Positions 1-12,000 of a stretch of DNA of 64,000 nt are shown piece by piece. The position numbers were made by a program, and so were the translations under genes. Within the stretch, counting starts at the first letter, position 1. Each line of letters begins with the position of its first letter. Origin of the DNA: a bacterium (lineage in GTDB: Bacteria; Oederibacteriota; CAKKQC01); the NCBI GenBank assembly GCA_919901855.1, contig CAKKQC010000040.1, forward strand, positions 124,001-188,000. Direction: 5' to 3'. The notes beneath the pieces were generated by a model, which had not been told where the DNA came from, searched no databases, and saw only the letters and a program-made list of their open reading frames with translations.

Positions 1-3000
1 GCGGGCCGGGTGGTCAATGCGGGCCAGGTCGAGGACGGGTTCCTGGGGCAGTTCAACTGCGCCACCGGAGCCATGGTCTGGAGCCGGACGATCAACATCA
101 ATGGGGTCAACCAGTTCGACGAACTGATGGCCGTGGCGGGGGAACCCAGCGGGAGCGTCTTCGCGGGCGGCGATATCTCCCCCGACGTCACCGCGCAGGC
201 GGATATCTGGGTAGGCAAGTTCGACTTCTACGGCAATCTCCTCTGGACCAGGACATTCGGCGCCGCTCCCCTGGCCAACGAGTTCTGCAACGGGCTCGCG
301 CTGGCCGCGGACGGGTCGCTCTATGCCGGGGGCCAGCAGGACGCCGATTACCCGGTGCAGGTCCGGAACTCGAAGGCCTGGATCCGCAAGTACGCGCCGG
401 GCGGCGCGGGCGCGTGCGCGCCGGCCATCACGGTCAGGGCGCTGAATCCCGAGCCGTTGTACGCGGCCGGGGGAGACGAGGTCCTTTACCGGTTCTCGTT
501 CAGCGTGTCGGGCAACATCACGGTGTTCAACCTGACCATCACCGCCTCGGCCACGGGAGGCGCGGGGGCTCGAACCTATGTCGCGCCGTCGCTTTCCGTC
601 ACCGTGTTCGGCGGGGGAGGACTCCTGCATTTGGGATACTCGCCGGACGGGATCAACTGGTTCCCGGGCGAGGCGGCGGTGCCGGAGCCATTCTACCTGC
701 GCTGGGTGGTCTCCCAGGTCTTCCCGGGGCGAAGCGGGATCATCTCGTTCCGGGCGTCCGTGGCGGGTGGATCCCCGCAGCTCCTCCAGGTCTTCTCTGG
801 TTCGTCGACCTGCTCGTGCGATCCCGGGCTCACGACCAGCGCCGCGTTTTCCTACGCGACGACGGCCACCGGCCGCCGCATCGCCCCGCCGCTGATGGGA
901 CTCAAGACCTACGACGGCCCGGCGGACAGCGACGACACCGCCAACGCTATCGCGGTGGACGGGAGCGGGAACGTGGTGGTGGCGGGGTGGGAGACGGGCG
1001 TCGCCGGCGGGGACAACTGGCTCGTGCGCCGGTACGACCCCACGCTGAAGACGCTCCTGTCCTCGACCGGCTACAACGGCCCCGGGAACGGGACCGACCG
1101 GGCGTCCGCCGTGGCCGTGGACGGGAGCGGGAACGTGGTGGTGGCGGGATACGAATGGGGCGCCGGCGGATCGTACAACTGGCGGGTGCGCAAGTACGAC
1201 GCGACCCTCTCGACGCTCCTGGCCACCATCGACTACGACGGCCCGTCGACCAGCGCGGACATCGCCTACGCCGTGGCGGTGGATGGGAGCGGGAACGTCG
1301 TGGTGGCGGGATGCGACTGGGATGCTTCGGCCGAACGCGAGTGGCATGTGCGCAAGTACGACCCGACGCTCTCGGCCCTGCTGGCGAGCGTCTCCTACGA
1401 CAACCCGGTCTTGAGCGACGACTACGCCCGCGCCGTGGCCGTGGACGGGAGCGGGAACGTGGTGGTGGCGGGGAGCGCATGGCGCAGCGACGGCAGGCCG
1501 CACTGGCACTTGCGCATATACGACGCGGCGCTTTCCGGGCCTTTGACGAGCACCGACTACGCGGGTCCTGGAACCGGTTATGACTCCGCCAACGCCGTGG
1601 CGGTGGACGGGAACGGGAACATACTGGTGGCGGGGGACGAGGACGGTATCGCCACGGGGGTCGATTGGCGGATCCGCAAGTACAACCCGGCGCTCACGGC
1701 GGTGCTGGCGAGCGTCTCCTACGACGGGCCGGCGAACGGCGACGATTTCGCCAACGCTTTGGCGGTGGACGCGAACGGGAACGTGGCGGTGGCGGGATAC
1801 GAATGGAACGGCTTCTCCCAGCAGGAGGCCTGGCGGGTGCGCCGGTACGACCAGGGGCTGAACCTGGTCGATTCGCAGGCCCACGACGGCATGTCCGCTT
1901 ACGCCGACAAGCTTTATGGCGTCGCCGTATGCGGAACCAGCACGGTGTACGTGGCGGGCGGCGAATCGGTCATGGGACAGGGGGCCGACTTCGCCGTCGC
2001 CCGTTACGAGCTCATCCCCGGCCCTCCTCCGCCCTGCAATCCCGCCGTCACGCTCAAGGCCAGGGCTCCGGAGCCGCTGTACGCCGCCGCCGGGGAACAG
2101 CAGTTGTGGCGGTTCTCGTTCAGCAATGCGGGTCCGGATCCGGCGTACGGGCTGACCATAACCACGGAATCGTTCGCCGGGGGCGGAGTGTGCTCGTTCA
2201 CGGCGGATTCGGCGAGCGCAACCATTATTGGAGGAGGAACGCTCACGGCGTCCGCGTATTCGACGGTTTCCACGTCCGGCCCCTGGTTCCCGGGTACGCC
2301 GCCGGGCGGCACGCCGGAACCCTTCTACATAAAGTGGACGATGTCCTCGCTGCCCGTGGGAACGAGCGGGGAAATATCGTTCCGCGTGACGATGGGAAGC
2401 GGGGCGGAGCAGCCGATCCAGTCGTACGCCAGCGCCACGATGTCGTGCGACGCGGGGCTGGCCAGCAACAAGACGCTCGACTACTCGACCACCGCGACCG
2501 GCAAGCGGATCGTCCCGCCGCTGATGGCGGTGCGGCTGCACGACGGCCCCGCGCACGCCTGGGACGACGCTGCCGCCGTCGCGATTGATCCGGGCGGGAA
2601 CGTCCTGACGGCGGGGAAGGAGCGCGGGCTGTCGGGCGCGCCAAGGTGGCTCGTCCAGAAACGCGACGCGGCGCTTTCCGCCGTTCTGGCGAGCACCAGC
2701 TACGATTCTCCGGCCGGCATTGCGGCGGAGGCCGGCGGGATCGCCGTGGGCGCGGCTGGTCTGCCGGTCGTGGTGGGCCGGGTGGCCATGACGGTGGGCG
2801 GTTACGACTGGGTGATCCGCAAGTACGACGCGGCGCTCTCGATCCTGCTCGCGAGCACGGAATACGGCGGACCCGCGGGCGACATGGATGGCGCGTTGCC
2901 GGTCGTGGTCGAGCCGGGGGGGAACATCCTGGTCGGCGGCTATCAGACTGTCTTGGCGGGTGGGACCGACTGGATGCTCCGCCGATACGACCAGAACCTT

Positions 3001-6000
3001 TCCGTCCTCCTGGCGAGCACCGATTACAGCAGTTCGGGGGCCAACTGGGACGCGATCGGCGGGCTGGCCCTGGACGCCGAGGGCGATGTCATAGCGGTCG
3101 GCTACGCTTTCGGCGCGGGGGGGGCGCTCGACTGGGCGATCCGCAAGTACGACGCGGCGCTCTCGACGCTTCTCGCCGCGACGGATTACGACGGGCCGGC
3201 TGGGGGTGACGACGTCGCGTACGCGGCGGTGGTGGACCGGAACGGCAACGTCTTCGTCGCCGGCTACGAGTGGGCCGGGACTGATTACAATGCGCGGCTA
3301 CGCAAGTACGACTCGACGCTGACCACTCAACTGGCTTCCGTGGACTACGCAGGGGCGGCGGGCCTCGATGACTTCTTCGGGTCGTTGTCATTGGACGCGC
3401 GCGGCAACGTGGTGGCGACGGGGGGGGAGACGCTGCCGGGCGGGAACATGAAGTGGATCGTCCGCAAGTACGACAACGCGCTGAACCTGGTCGGGGCGGC
3501 CGAGCACGCGAGCGTGAACGGGCTGGACGGCCAGTCCGAGTGCGTGGCCGCGTGGGGCACGGCCACGGTGTACACTTCCGGCTACGAAGTGGTTCCGGAG
3601 CAAATGCCGGACTACGCCGTCGCCCGGTTCGAGCTGGCGGATTTCGTCCCGCCGGGGACCCCGTCGGGACTGACCGTCCAGCCGTACGCGTCGCCGGACC
3701 GGATCGGACTCCAGTGGACTCCGGCGACCGCCGGCACCCGCGCGGTCTCGGGCTACCGCATCTACCGGCAGACCTTCGCCGGCGTCTTTGAGTCAGCTAC
3801 GGCATTTGTTGCCCAGGTGAACGGTGCGACGGCCTCCACGTACACCGATGTGGCGATCGCGGCGGGTACCTCCTATTTCTACCGCGTCCTGGCGGTGGAT
3901 GTGATGGGGGCGAAATCGGGATTCACCGAGGAGCGGAGCGCAATGACGGCCTGCGCGCCCGCGTTCAAGATCAAGGCGTTCAACCCGGGCCCGCTCTACG
4001 TGGCTTCCGGCGCCCAGACGGTCCGGTTCGGGTGGAGCAACACCGGCGCCCAGCCCGTCTACAACGCGAGCGTCACGTACGGCATCGACGGCGGAGCGGG
4101 CCGCCAGTACAACGCCGGGGGAGGCGGGGCCGCGGGTTGGGGATCGTGGGGTGCGACCGCGATCGCCTGGGCGACCAGCCCGGCCGGGCCGTGGACCGAC
4201 GGCGGACCACCCGACGGCCAGCCGGAGCCGTTCTACATCCGCCGGACTTTTTCCAGCATCGATCCCGTAGCCGGCAACTGGTATGACGTCGGCGTATGGG
4301 TGGCGGCGGGCGCGGAGCAGGCCCTGCCGTATTACTTCGTGAGCGCGACGATGTCGTGCGACGCCGGGGGGCTGTCCCCGTACGCGGTTCCGTTCAGCGA
4401 CACGGCCACCGGCCGGCGCATCACCTCGCCCCTGATGGCTCTCAGGACGTTCAACGGTCCGGGGAACTCGAATGACTATGCCTACTCCGTCGCGGTGGAC
4501 GGGGCGGGGAAGATGGTGGTAGCGGGATCCGAGACCGGCATCACTGGCGGAGTCAACTGGCGGGTACGGCGATACGATCCGGATCTGAGTCTGCTGCTGT
4601 CAAGCACCGACTACAACGGACCGGCGAACAGCATTGATACTGCCAACGCCGTGGCGGTGGACGCGTCGGGTGACGTGGTGGTCGCCGGTTCGGAAACGGG
4701 CAGTGCCGGGGGAACGAACTGGCGGGTGCGCCGGTACGATCCGGCGCTGGTCACGGTCATGGCGAGTATTGACTACAACGCCGGGATCGCCACCGACATC
4801 GCCTATTCCGTGGCTCTGGACGGAACGGGGAACGTGGTGGTGGCGGGGTACGAGACGAACCCCACGACCGGCATCAACTGGCGAATCAGCGTCTACGATC
4901 CCGCATTGTCGGTGCTGTTGTCGACCACGGACTTCAACGGAACGGCGGGCGGGGTCGACGCCGCGACCGGTGTGACGGTGGACGCGAGCGGCAACATCGT
5001 CGTGTGCGGGTATGAGTCGGATGGGACGGTCGACAAGTGGCGGATCCGCGTATACGACGCGTCGCTCACCACGCTTCTTGGCGGCACCGTCTACGGCAGT
5101 CCGCAGGTTCTGGGGAACGCATACGCGAATGCGGTGACGACGGACGATGCGGGAAACGTGGTGGTGGTCGGATACGAGACCGGCCTGCTGGGGGGGAACA
5201 ACTGGCGAATCTGCCGCTGGAATCCGGCTCTGACGGTGTTGTTGGGAACAACCGACTACAACGGCCCGGGTAGCGGGACCGACGTTGCCTACGGCGTGGC
5301 CCGGGACGCGAACGGAAACCTGGTCGTGGCGGGCAACGAGCTGGGCGCGGCAGGTGGCTCGAACTGGCGTATTCGCAAGTACGACACGGCGTTCAATCTC
5401 CTCGATTCCCTGTCCCATGACGGGCTATTGACCGGGAGTGACATCCTGCGGGGCGTGGCCGCGTTCGGGACGAGCAGCGTGTACGTGGCCGGTCAGGAGA
5501 CCGTGCGGAACAATGGCGCCGACATGGCCGTGGCCCGCTACGAGCTCGCGCCGTTCCTGCCTCCGACGGCGCCGCTACCGCTTACGGCGCGGGGGCAGAA
5601 CCGGCAGGTTTATCTGAACTGGGCTCCGGCGGCGCCCGGAACCCGCTCGCTCTCCGGATATGTGGCCTATCGGTCGAACTGCGCGGGATGTGCGCCGGTT
5701 CTCGTCGGGGCGTATCCGCTCTCGGTCACGGCGATCACGGATGCCGGGCTCGTGAACGGGGAGGTTTACACCTACTCGGTTCGGGCCGTGGATGTTCTGG
5801 GCGCCGAGAGCTCGACGAGATTCGTCGCGACAGCGGTCCCGCTCGACGAGAACCTGAACCCGCCGCCGTGCTTCGCGGCCAGCCAGCGGGGGACATCGAA
5901 CGTCGTGGACCTGTCGTGGTGCTTCTCGCCTGCCGCGACCCACCCGGCCACCGGCTACGCCGTGTACCGGTCGCTGCTGCCGGACTTCGACATATCGGCT

Positions 6001-9000
6001 GGCGCCGTCGCGGTCGTGGATGCCGCGACGAACTCGTATGTCGACCGGGCTCCCGGGCCGGGGACGTACTACTACCACGTCCGCGCCATCGGATCGCTCT
6101 CGGACCCGTCTCCGGGGTCCCCCGGGATCTCGGTGACCGGCACGCCGCCGTCGGTGCCGACGGGGCTCGCGGCGACGCGCGAGCTCGAGCGGATCAGGCT
6201 CGACTGGAATCCCTCGACGCCGGGCACCTTCCCGGTCGCGGGGTACTACATCTATCGTGGGACCTACACGGGAGGGGAGTCGGCCGCCTTCGTAGGCCAG
6301 GTGTTCGGTATCAATAACACGACCTTCACCGACTTCGGGGTGACGGTCGGGACGCTCTACTACTACACGGTCAACGCTTTCGATGACCAGCTCTCGCCCA
6401 ACACGAACGAGTCCGGGGCGTCCGCCGAGGTGTCCGCGAGTTCCATGATTGACGCGGTCGGGTTCGCGTACGTGAACGCCGAGGGCAGTGTCGTCGCTTA
6501 TGCCGTGAACGCGAAGGGGTTCATGGACCCGGTGCCCGGGATGCCGTTCGCAACGGCGCCGAGCGGCGGATGCACCATCGGGACCGCCGTCTACGACGAC
6601 GTTCACCACCGGCTGTACGTCGCGAACCCGGTCGCGAACAGCATCTCGGGATTCTCCGTGAACGTCGCCACCGGCGTGTTGTCACCCCTGCCGCTCTCTC
6701 CCTACTTTCTCTCTTGCTGCGTTCCGGCCCCCGGTGGCGGCGCTCCGACGGCACTGGCGCTGGACGCGAAACGCAAGTTCCTGTACGCCGGCCGTGGCAC
6801 CGGCGGGAACGACGGCGTCGACGGGTTCAAGATCAACGCCGACGGATCGCTGACGCTGGTTCCGGGGGCGCCGTTCGCGACGGGGGCGTCGTCCGGGATC
6901 ACCGCGGTCAACGATTCCGTGGAGAATACGATTCTCACCGCCGGCGGGGGCGGGATGATGCAGGTGCTCAAGGTGCAGGCGGACGGCTCCCTGGTGGCGA
7001 TCCCCGGTTCGCCGTTCCTGGGACTCGGCGGCGCCGTGATCGCGTGCGATGTCTCTCCCGTCCGCCGCGAGCTGGCGATCTCCGTGGGGGGCGGCACGGT
7101 GGGCGGTTTTGCCCTCCAGCCCGGGGGCGGGATCGGACCGAACGTGACATCCGGCGCGGGACCTTCCGCGGAAGTCACGTACGCTCCAGACGGGAACCGC
7201 CTCTACGGGCTGGCCGGACCGGCGCACCAGATTTACGGATTCAGCGCCGCTGCGGGCCCGTCCTACACATCGCTTCCCTGGACCTGGGTTCCCACGGCCG
7301 CCCGCTACGGGCTGGCGATCTCGGACGACGGCGGCCTGGCGCTGGCGGCGGGCGGGGCGGGCAACATCGAGACGTTCACGCTCAACCCGGCCGACGGCTT
7401 CCCGGCGTCGGTTCAGACCAAGACCTACGTTTCCGGGGGGTGCGGCAATGGGATCGTGTTCGTCGGGCACTCGGCCCTGAGCCTGACGAAGGAAGTCTCG
7501 AAGACCCAGGCCGCGCCCGGGATGCCTCTCGAGTACTCGATCGCGTGGACGAACCCCGGATCGGAAACCGCCTTCAACATCACGGTCTGGGACACGCTGC
7601 CGGCCGGGGTCACGTACCGGGCTCCGAGTCTCGGGATCTGGCGGGAGCCGGACGGCTGGGGCGTGCCGGGGGTGGTCGCGGTTGAATACGCATCCTCGCT
7701 CGCGGGTCCCTGGACGGCCGGCGAGCCCGCCGATGGCCAGGGCACGCCCCTGGTCCTGCGTTGGATCGTGGACCGGGCCGCGCCCGGGATGTCCGGGATC
7801 GTCCAGTTCAAGGTCAAGCTCGACGGCGGACTCGCCGACGGGACCCTCGTCGCGAACCGGGCCTCGGCGACGAACTCGATTGATTCCGTGCCGCGCTCGA
7901 GCCCGTTCGCGGCGACGGAAGTCACGCGTCCTCCTGTTTCATATGTGTACGTGAACGCGGAGGGGACGGTGGCGGGGTACGGGGTGAGCGAGAGCGGGGT
8001 ATTGCGCGCGGTGGCGGGGAGTCCGTTCGCGACGGTGGGGAGCGGGTGGTGCAACATCGAGACGGCGGTGTACGACGGGGTGCGGCACGTGGTGTACGCG
8101 GGGAATCCGGGGATGAGTTCGATCACGGCGTTGCGGTTGAACCCGGCGACGGGGTCGTTGACGGTGATCGGGACTTACGGGTTGAGCGGGTTGCAGCCGC
8201 TGGGGCCCGGGGCGCCGACGGAGCTTGGCATCGACGCGACGGGGCAGTATTTGTACGCTGGGCGCGGGACCGGGGGGAGCGACGGGGTGGACGGGTTCGC
8301 GATCCAGGCTGACGGGTCGCTGGTGCTGCTGGGTTCTTCCCCGTATTACCAGGGCTGGGCGAACACGGGTCAGACGCTTGCGGTGGACGTGGTGGAGAAC
8401 ACGGTGATCACGGGGAGCGGGACGCAGGTGCGGGTGTTGCGGGTGAACGGGGGTACGGGGGCGCTGGCGGAGATCCCGGGTTCGCCGTACTGGGTGGGGA
8501 GTGGGCAGCAGACGCTGGAGGTGAATCCGTGGGGGCGTGAGCTGGCGGTGACGGATCCGATGGCGGCGCCGGAGCGGATGAACGGGTACGGGATTCTTGC
8601 AGGGGGCGGGTTGACGGGGCAGACGGACAGCGAGCTGGGTCCGCGGAGCGGGATGCGGTGGACGCGAGGGGGGAGCCGGACGTACGCGGTGAACGGGACT
8701 AGCCTGTACGGGTACAGCGCGGGAGTGGGGCCGATGTGGAACGCGCTGTTGGGGAGTCCGTGGGGATTGCCGTCGTGGTCGTACAACGTGGCGTTCACGG
8801 ATGATGGCCGTCACCTGCTCGTGAACGGGAACAACACGCTGATGTCGTACGTGGTGGACGGGGTGACGGGACAGCCGACGTGGGCGGCGAGTGTCACGTA
8901 CGCGAACGGGGGGTGCGCGGCGGGGGTGCTGGTGGCGGATGCGGGGGTGGTGGAGGTGACGGGGCGGGTGGAGCCGGCGGGTCCGGTGCGGGCTGGGAGC

Positions 9001-12000
9001 GTTCTGGAGTACGAGTTGTCGTGGAGCAACTGGGGGACTGAGACGGCGTTCGATCTCATGGTATGGGACACGCTGCCTACGGGCGTCGCGTACCGGAGTC
9101 CGAGCCTGGCGGGATGGGCGGCACCGGACGGGCAGGGGGTGCCGATGATCTGGCCGGAGTGGGCGGCGACGCTGGCTGGTCCGTGGACGGGAGGGGAGCC
9201 CGGGGACGGGGCTGAGGGGGTGGTATTGCGGTGGCGGGTGGAGCGGGTGGCGGCGGGGTCGAGCGGGTACGTGCGGTTCGGGGTGAGGGTCTCGGGGACG
9301 CTTGTCGACGGGAGCCGGGTGGTGAACGCGGCATCGGCGACGAACTCGGTCGATTCGGCGGAGCGAGTTACGCGGCCGATGACGACGGAAGTCACGCGTC
9401 CTCCTGTTTCATATGTGTACGTGAACGCGGAGGGGACGGTGGCGGGGTACGGGGTGAGCGAGAGCGGGGTATTGCGCGCGGTGGCGGGGAGTCCGTTCGC
9501 GACGGTGGGGAGCGGGTGGTGCAACATCGAGACGGCGGTGTACGACGGGGTGCGGCACGTGGTGTACGCGGGGAATCCGGGGATGAGTTCGATCACGGCG
9601 TTGCGGTTGAACCCGGCGACGGGGTCGTTGACGGTGATCGGGACTTACGGGTTGAGCGGGTTGCAGCCGCTGGGGCCCGGGGCGCCGACGGAGCTTGGCA
9701 TCGACGCGACGGGGCAGTATTTGTACGCTGGGCGCGGGACCGGGGGGAGCGACGGGGTGGACGGGTTCGCGATCCAGGCTGACGGGTCGCTGGTGCTGCT
9801 GGGTTCTTCCCCGTATTACCAGGGCTGGGCGAACACGGGTCAGACGCTTGCGGTGGACGTGGTGGAGAACACGGTGATCACGGGGAGCGGGACGCAGGTG
9901 CGGGTGTTGCGGGTGAACGGGGGTACGGGGGCGCTGGCGGAGATCCCGGGTTCGCCGTACTGGGTGGGGAGTGGGCAGCAGACGCTGGAGGTGAATCCGT
10001 GGGGGCGTGAGCTGGCGGTGACGGATCCGATGGCGGCGCCGGAGCGGATGAACGGGTACGGGATTCTTGCAGGGGGCGGGTTGACGGGGCAGACGGACAG
10101 CGAGCTGGGTCCGCGGAGCGGGATGCGGTGGACGCGAGGGGGGAGCCGGACGTACGCGGTGAACGGGACTAGCCTGTACGGGTACAGCGCGGGAGTGGGG
10201 CCGATGTGGAACGCGCTGTTGGGGAGTCCGTGGGGATTGCCGTCGTGGTCGTACAACGTGGCGTTCACGGATGATGGCCGTCACCTGCTCGTGAACGGGA
10301 ACAACACGCTGATGTCGTACGTGGTGGACGGGGTGACGGGACAGCCGACGTGGGCGGCGAGTGTCACGTACGCGAACGGGGGGTGCGCGGCGGGGGTGCT
10401 GGTGGCGGATGCGGGGGTGGTGGAGGTGACGGGGCGGGTGGAGCCGGCGGGTCCGGTGCGGGCTGGGAGCGTTCTGGAGTACGAGTTGTCGTGGAGCAAC
10501 TGGGGGACTGAGACGGCGTTCGATCTCATGGTATGGGACACGCTGCCTACGGGCGTCGCGTACCGGAGTCCGAGCCTGGCGGGATGGGCGGCACCGGACG
10601 GGCAGGGGGTGCCGATGATCTGGCCGGAGTGGGCGGCGACGCTGGCTGGTCCGTGGACGGGAGGGGAGCCCGGGGACGGGGCTGAGGGGGTGGTATTGCG
10701 GTGGCGGGTGGAGCGGGTGGCGGCGGGGTCGAGCGGGTACGTGCGGTTCGGGGTGAGGGTCTCGGGGACGCTTGTCGACGGGAGCCGGGTGGTGAACGCG
10801 GCATCGGCGACGAACTCGGTCGATTCGGCGGAGCGAGTTACGCGGCCGATGACGACGGAGGTGACGCGACCGCCATCGGCGTACGTGTACGTGAACGCGG
10901 AGTCCGGCATCGCGGGGTACGCGGTCACCGGGCAGGGCTCCCTGCGCGAGGTGCCGGGCAGTCCGTTCGCCGTGGCGCCCGGGGGCGTGTGGTGCGTCGT
11001 GAACTCTCTCGTCCATGACCCCGTCCATCGCACGGTGTATGCGAGCGTGCCGAATACCGGACTGGTCCACGCCTTCGGTGTGGATCCATCGACGGGATCG
11101 TTGAGTCCGATCGGATCCTACGGGCTCTCCGGATGCTGTCCCTCGCCCGGCGGGAGCGCTCCCACGGAACTGGCGCTCGACGCGACCCGGTCCTACCTCT
11201 ACGTGGGCCGGGGGAACGGCGGCTCCGACGGGGTGGACGGGTACGCGATCAACCCCGACGGGTCGCTGTCGTTGCTGGCGGGGTCGCCGTTCGCGACCGG
11301 CACCATGGGGGGGCGGACGGTCGCGAATGATCCCGTGGCGAACACGATCCTGACCGGCGCGGGCAACTGGACGCAGGTCCTGGCCGTGAATCCGGGGACC
11401 GGGGCGCTGACTCCCGTCCCCGGGTCCCCCTTCGCGACGAGTCCGATTCCGCAGAGCATGGCCGTTTCGCCCGCCCGCCGGGAACTGGCCGTCGCGGACG
11501 GATTCATCCCGGATGTCCGCGGGTTCGGGATCCAGGCCGGGGGCGCGCTGACGGGACAGACGAGTTCGGCGGGGGGGCCGCTTGCCGGCGTCCGGTGGAG
11601 CCCCGACGGGAACCGGCTCTACGGCTCCAACGGAGGCCAGATTCTCGGCTACTCGGTGGCAGCGGGCCCGCTGTTCTCCGCGTCGGGTTGGAATCCCTAC
11701 GTGCCCGGGGTGGCCAATATCTTCAATATGGAGTTGTCGCGGGACGGGCGGCTCATGTTTACCGTCGGGGGCGGCACGCTCGCCGTCCACTCGGTGGACC
11801 TGGGCACCGGCCAGCCGAGCCTGCTGGGCGTGAAGGCGCACGCCACCGGGGCCGGATGCGCCGCGGGCATCGTCGTGGTGGAGGCGGCCCCGGTCGAGGT
11901 AGTCAAGCGCGCGACGCCTGCGGGAGGGGTCGGGACCGGGGCCGTGCTCGAATACGAACTGGCGTGGGCCAACCACGGCACGACCACGGTCTTCGATCTC

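Noticed and set aside
889-2010. CRISPR-like or satellite repeat
   Set aside because: The regular 162-base period is a coding blade repeat with conserved residues and no unique spacers.
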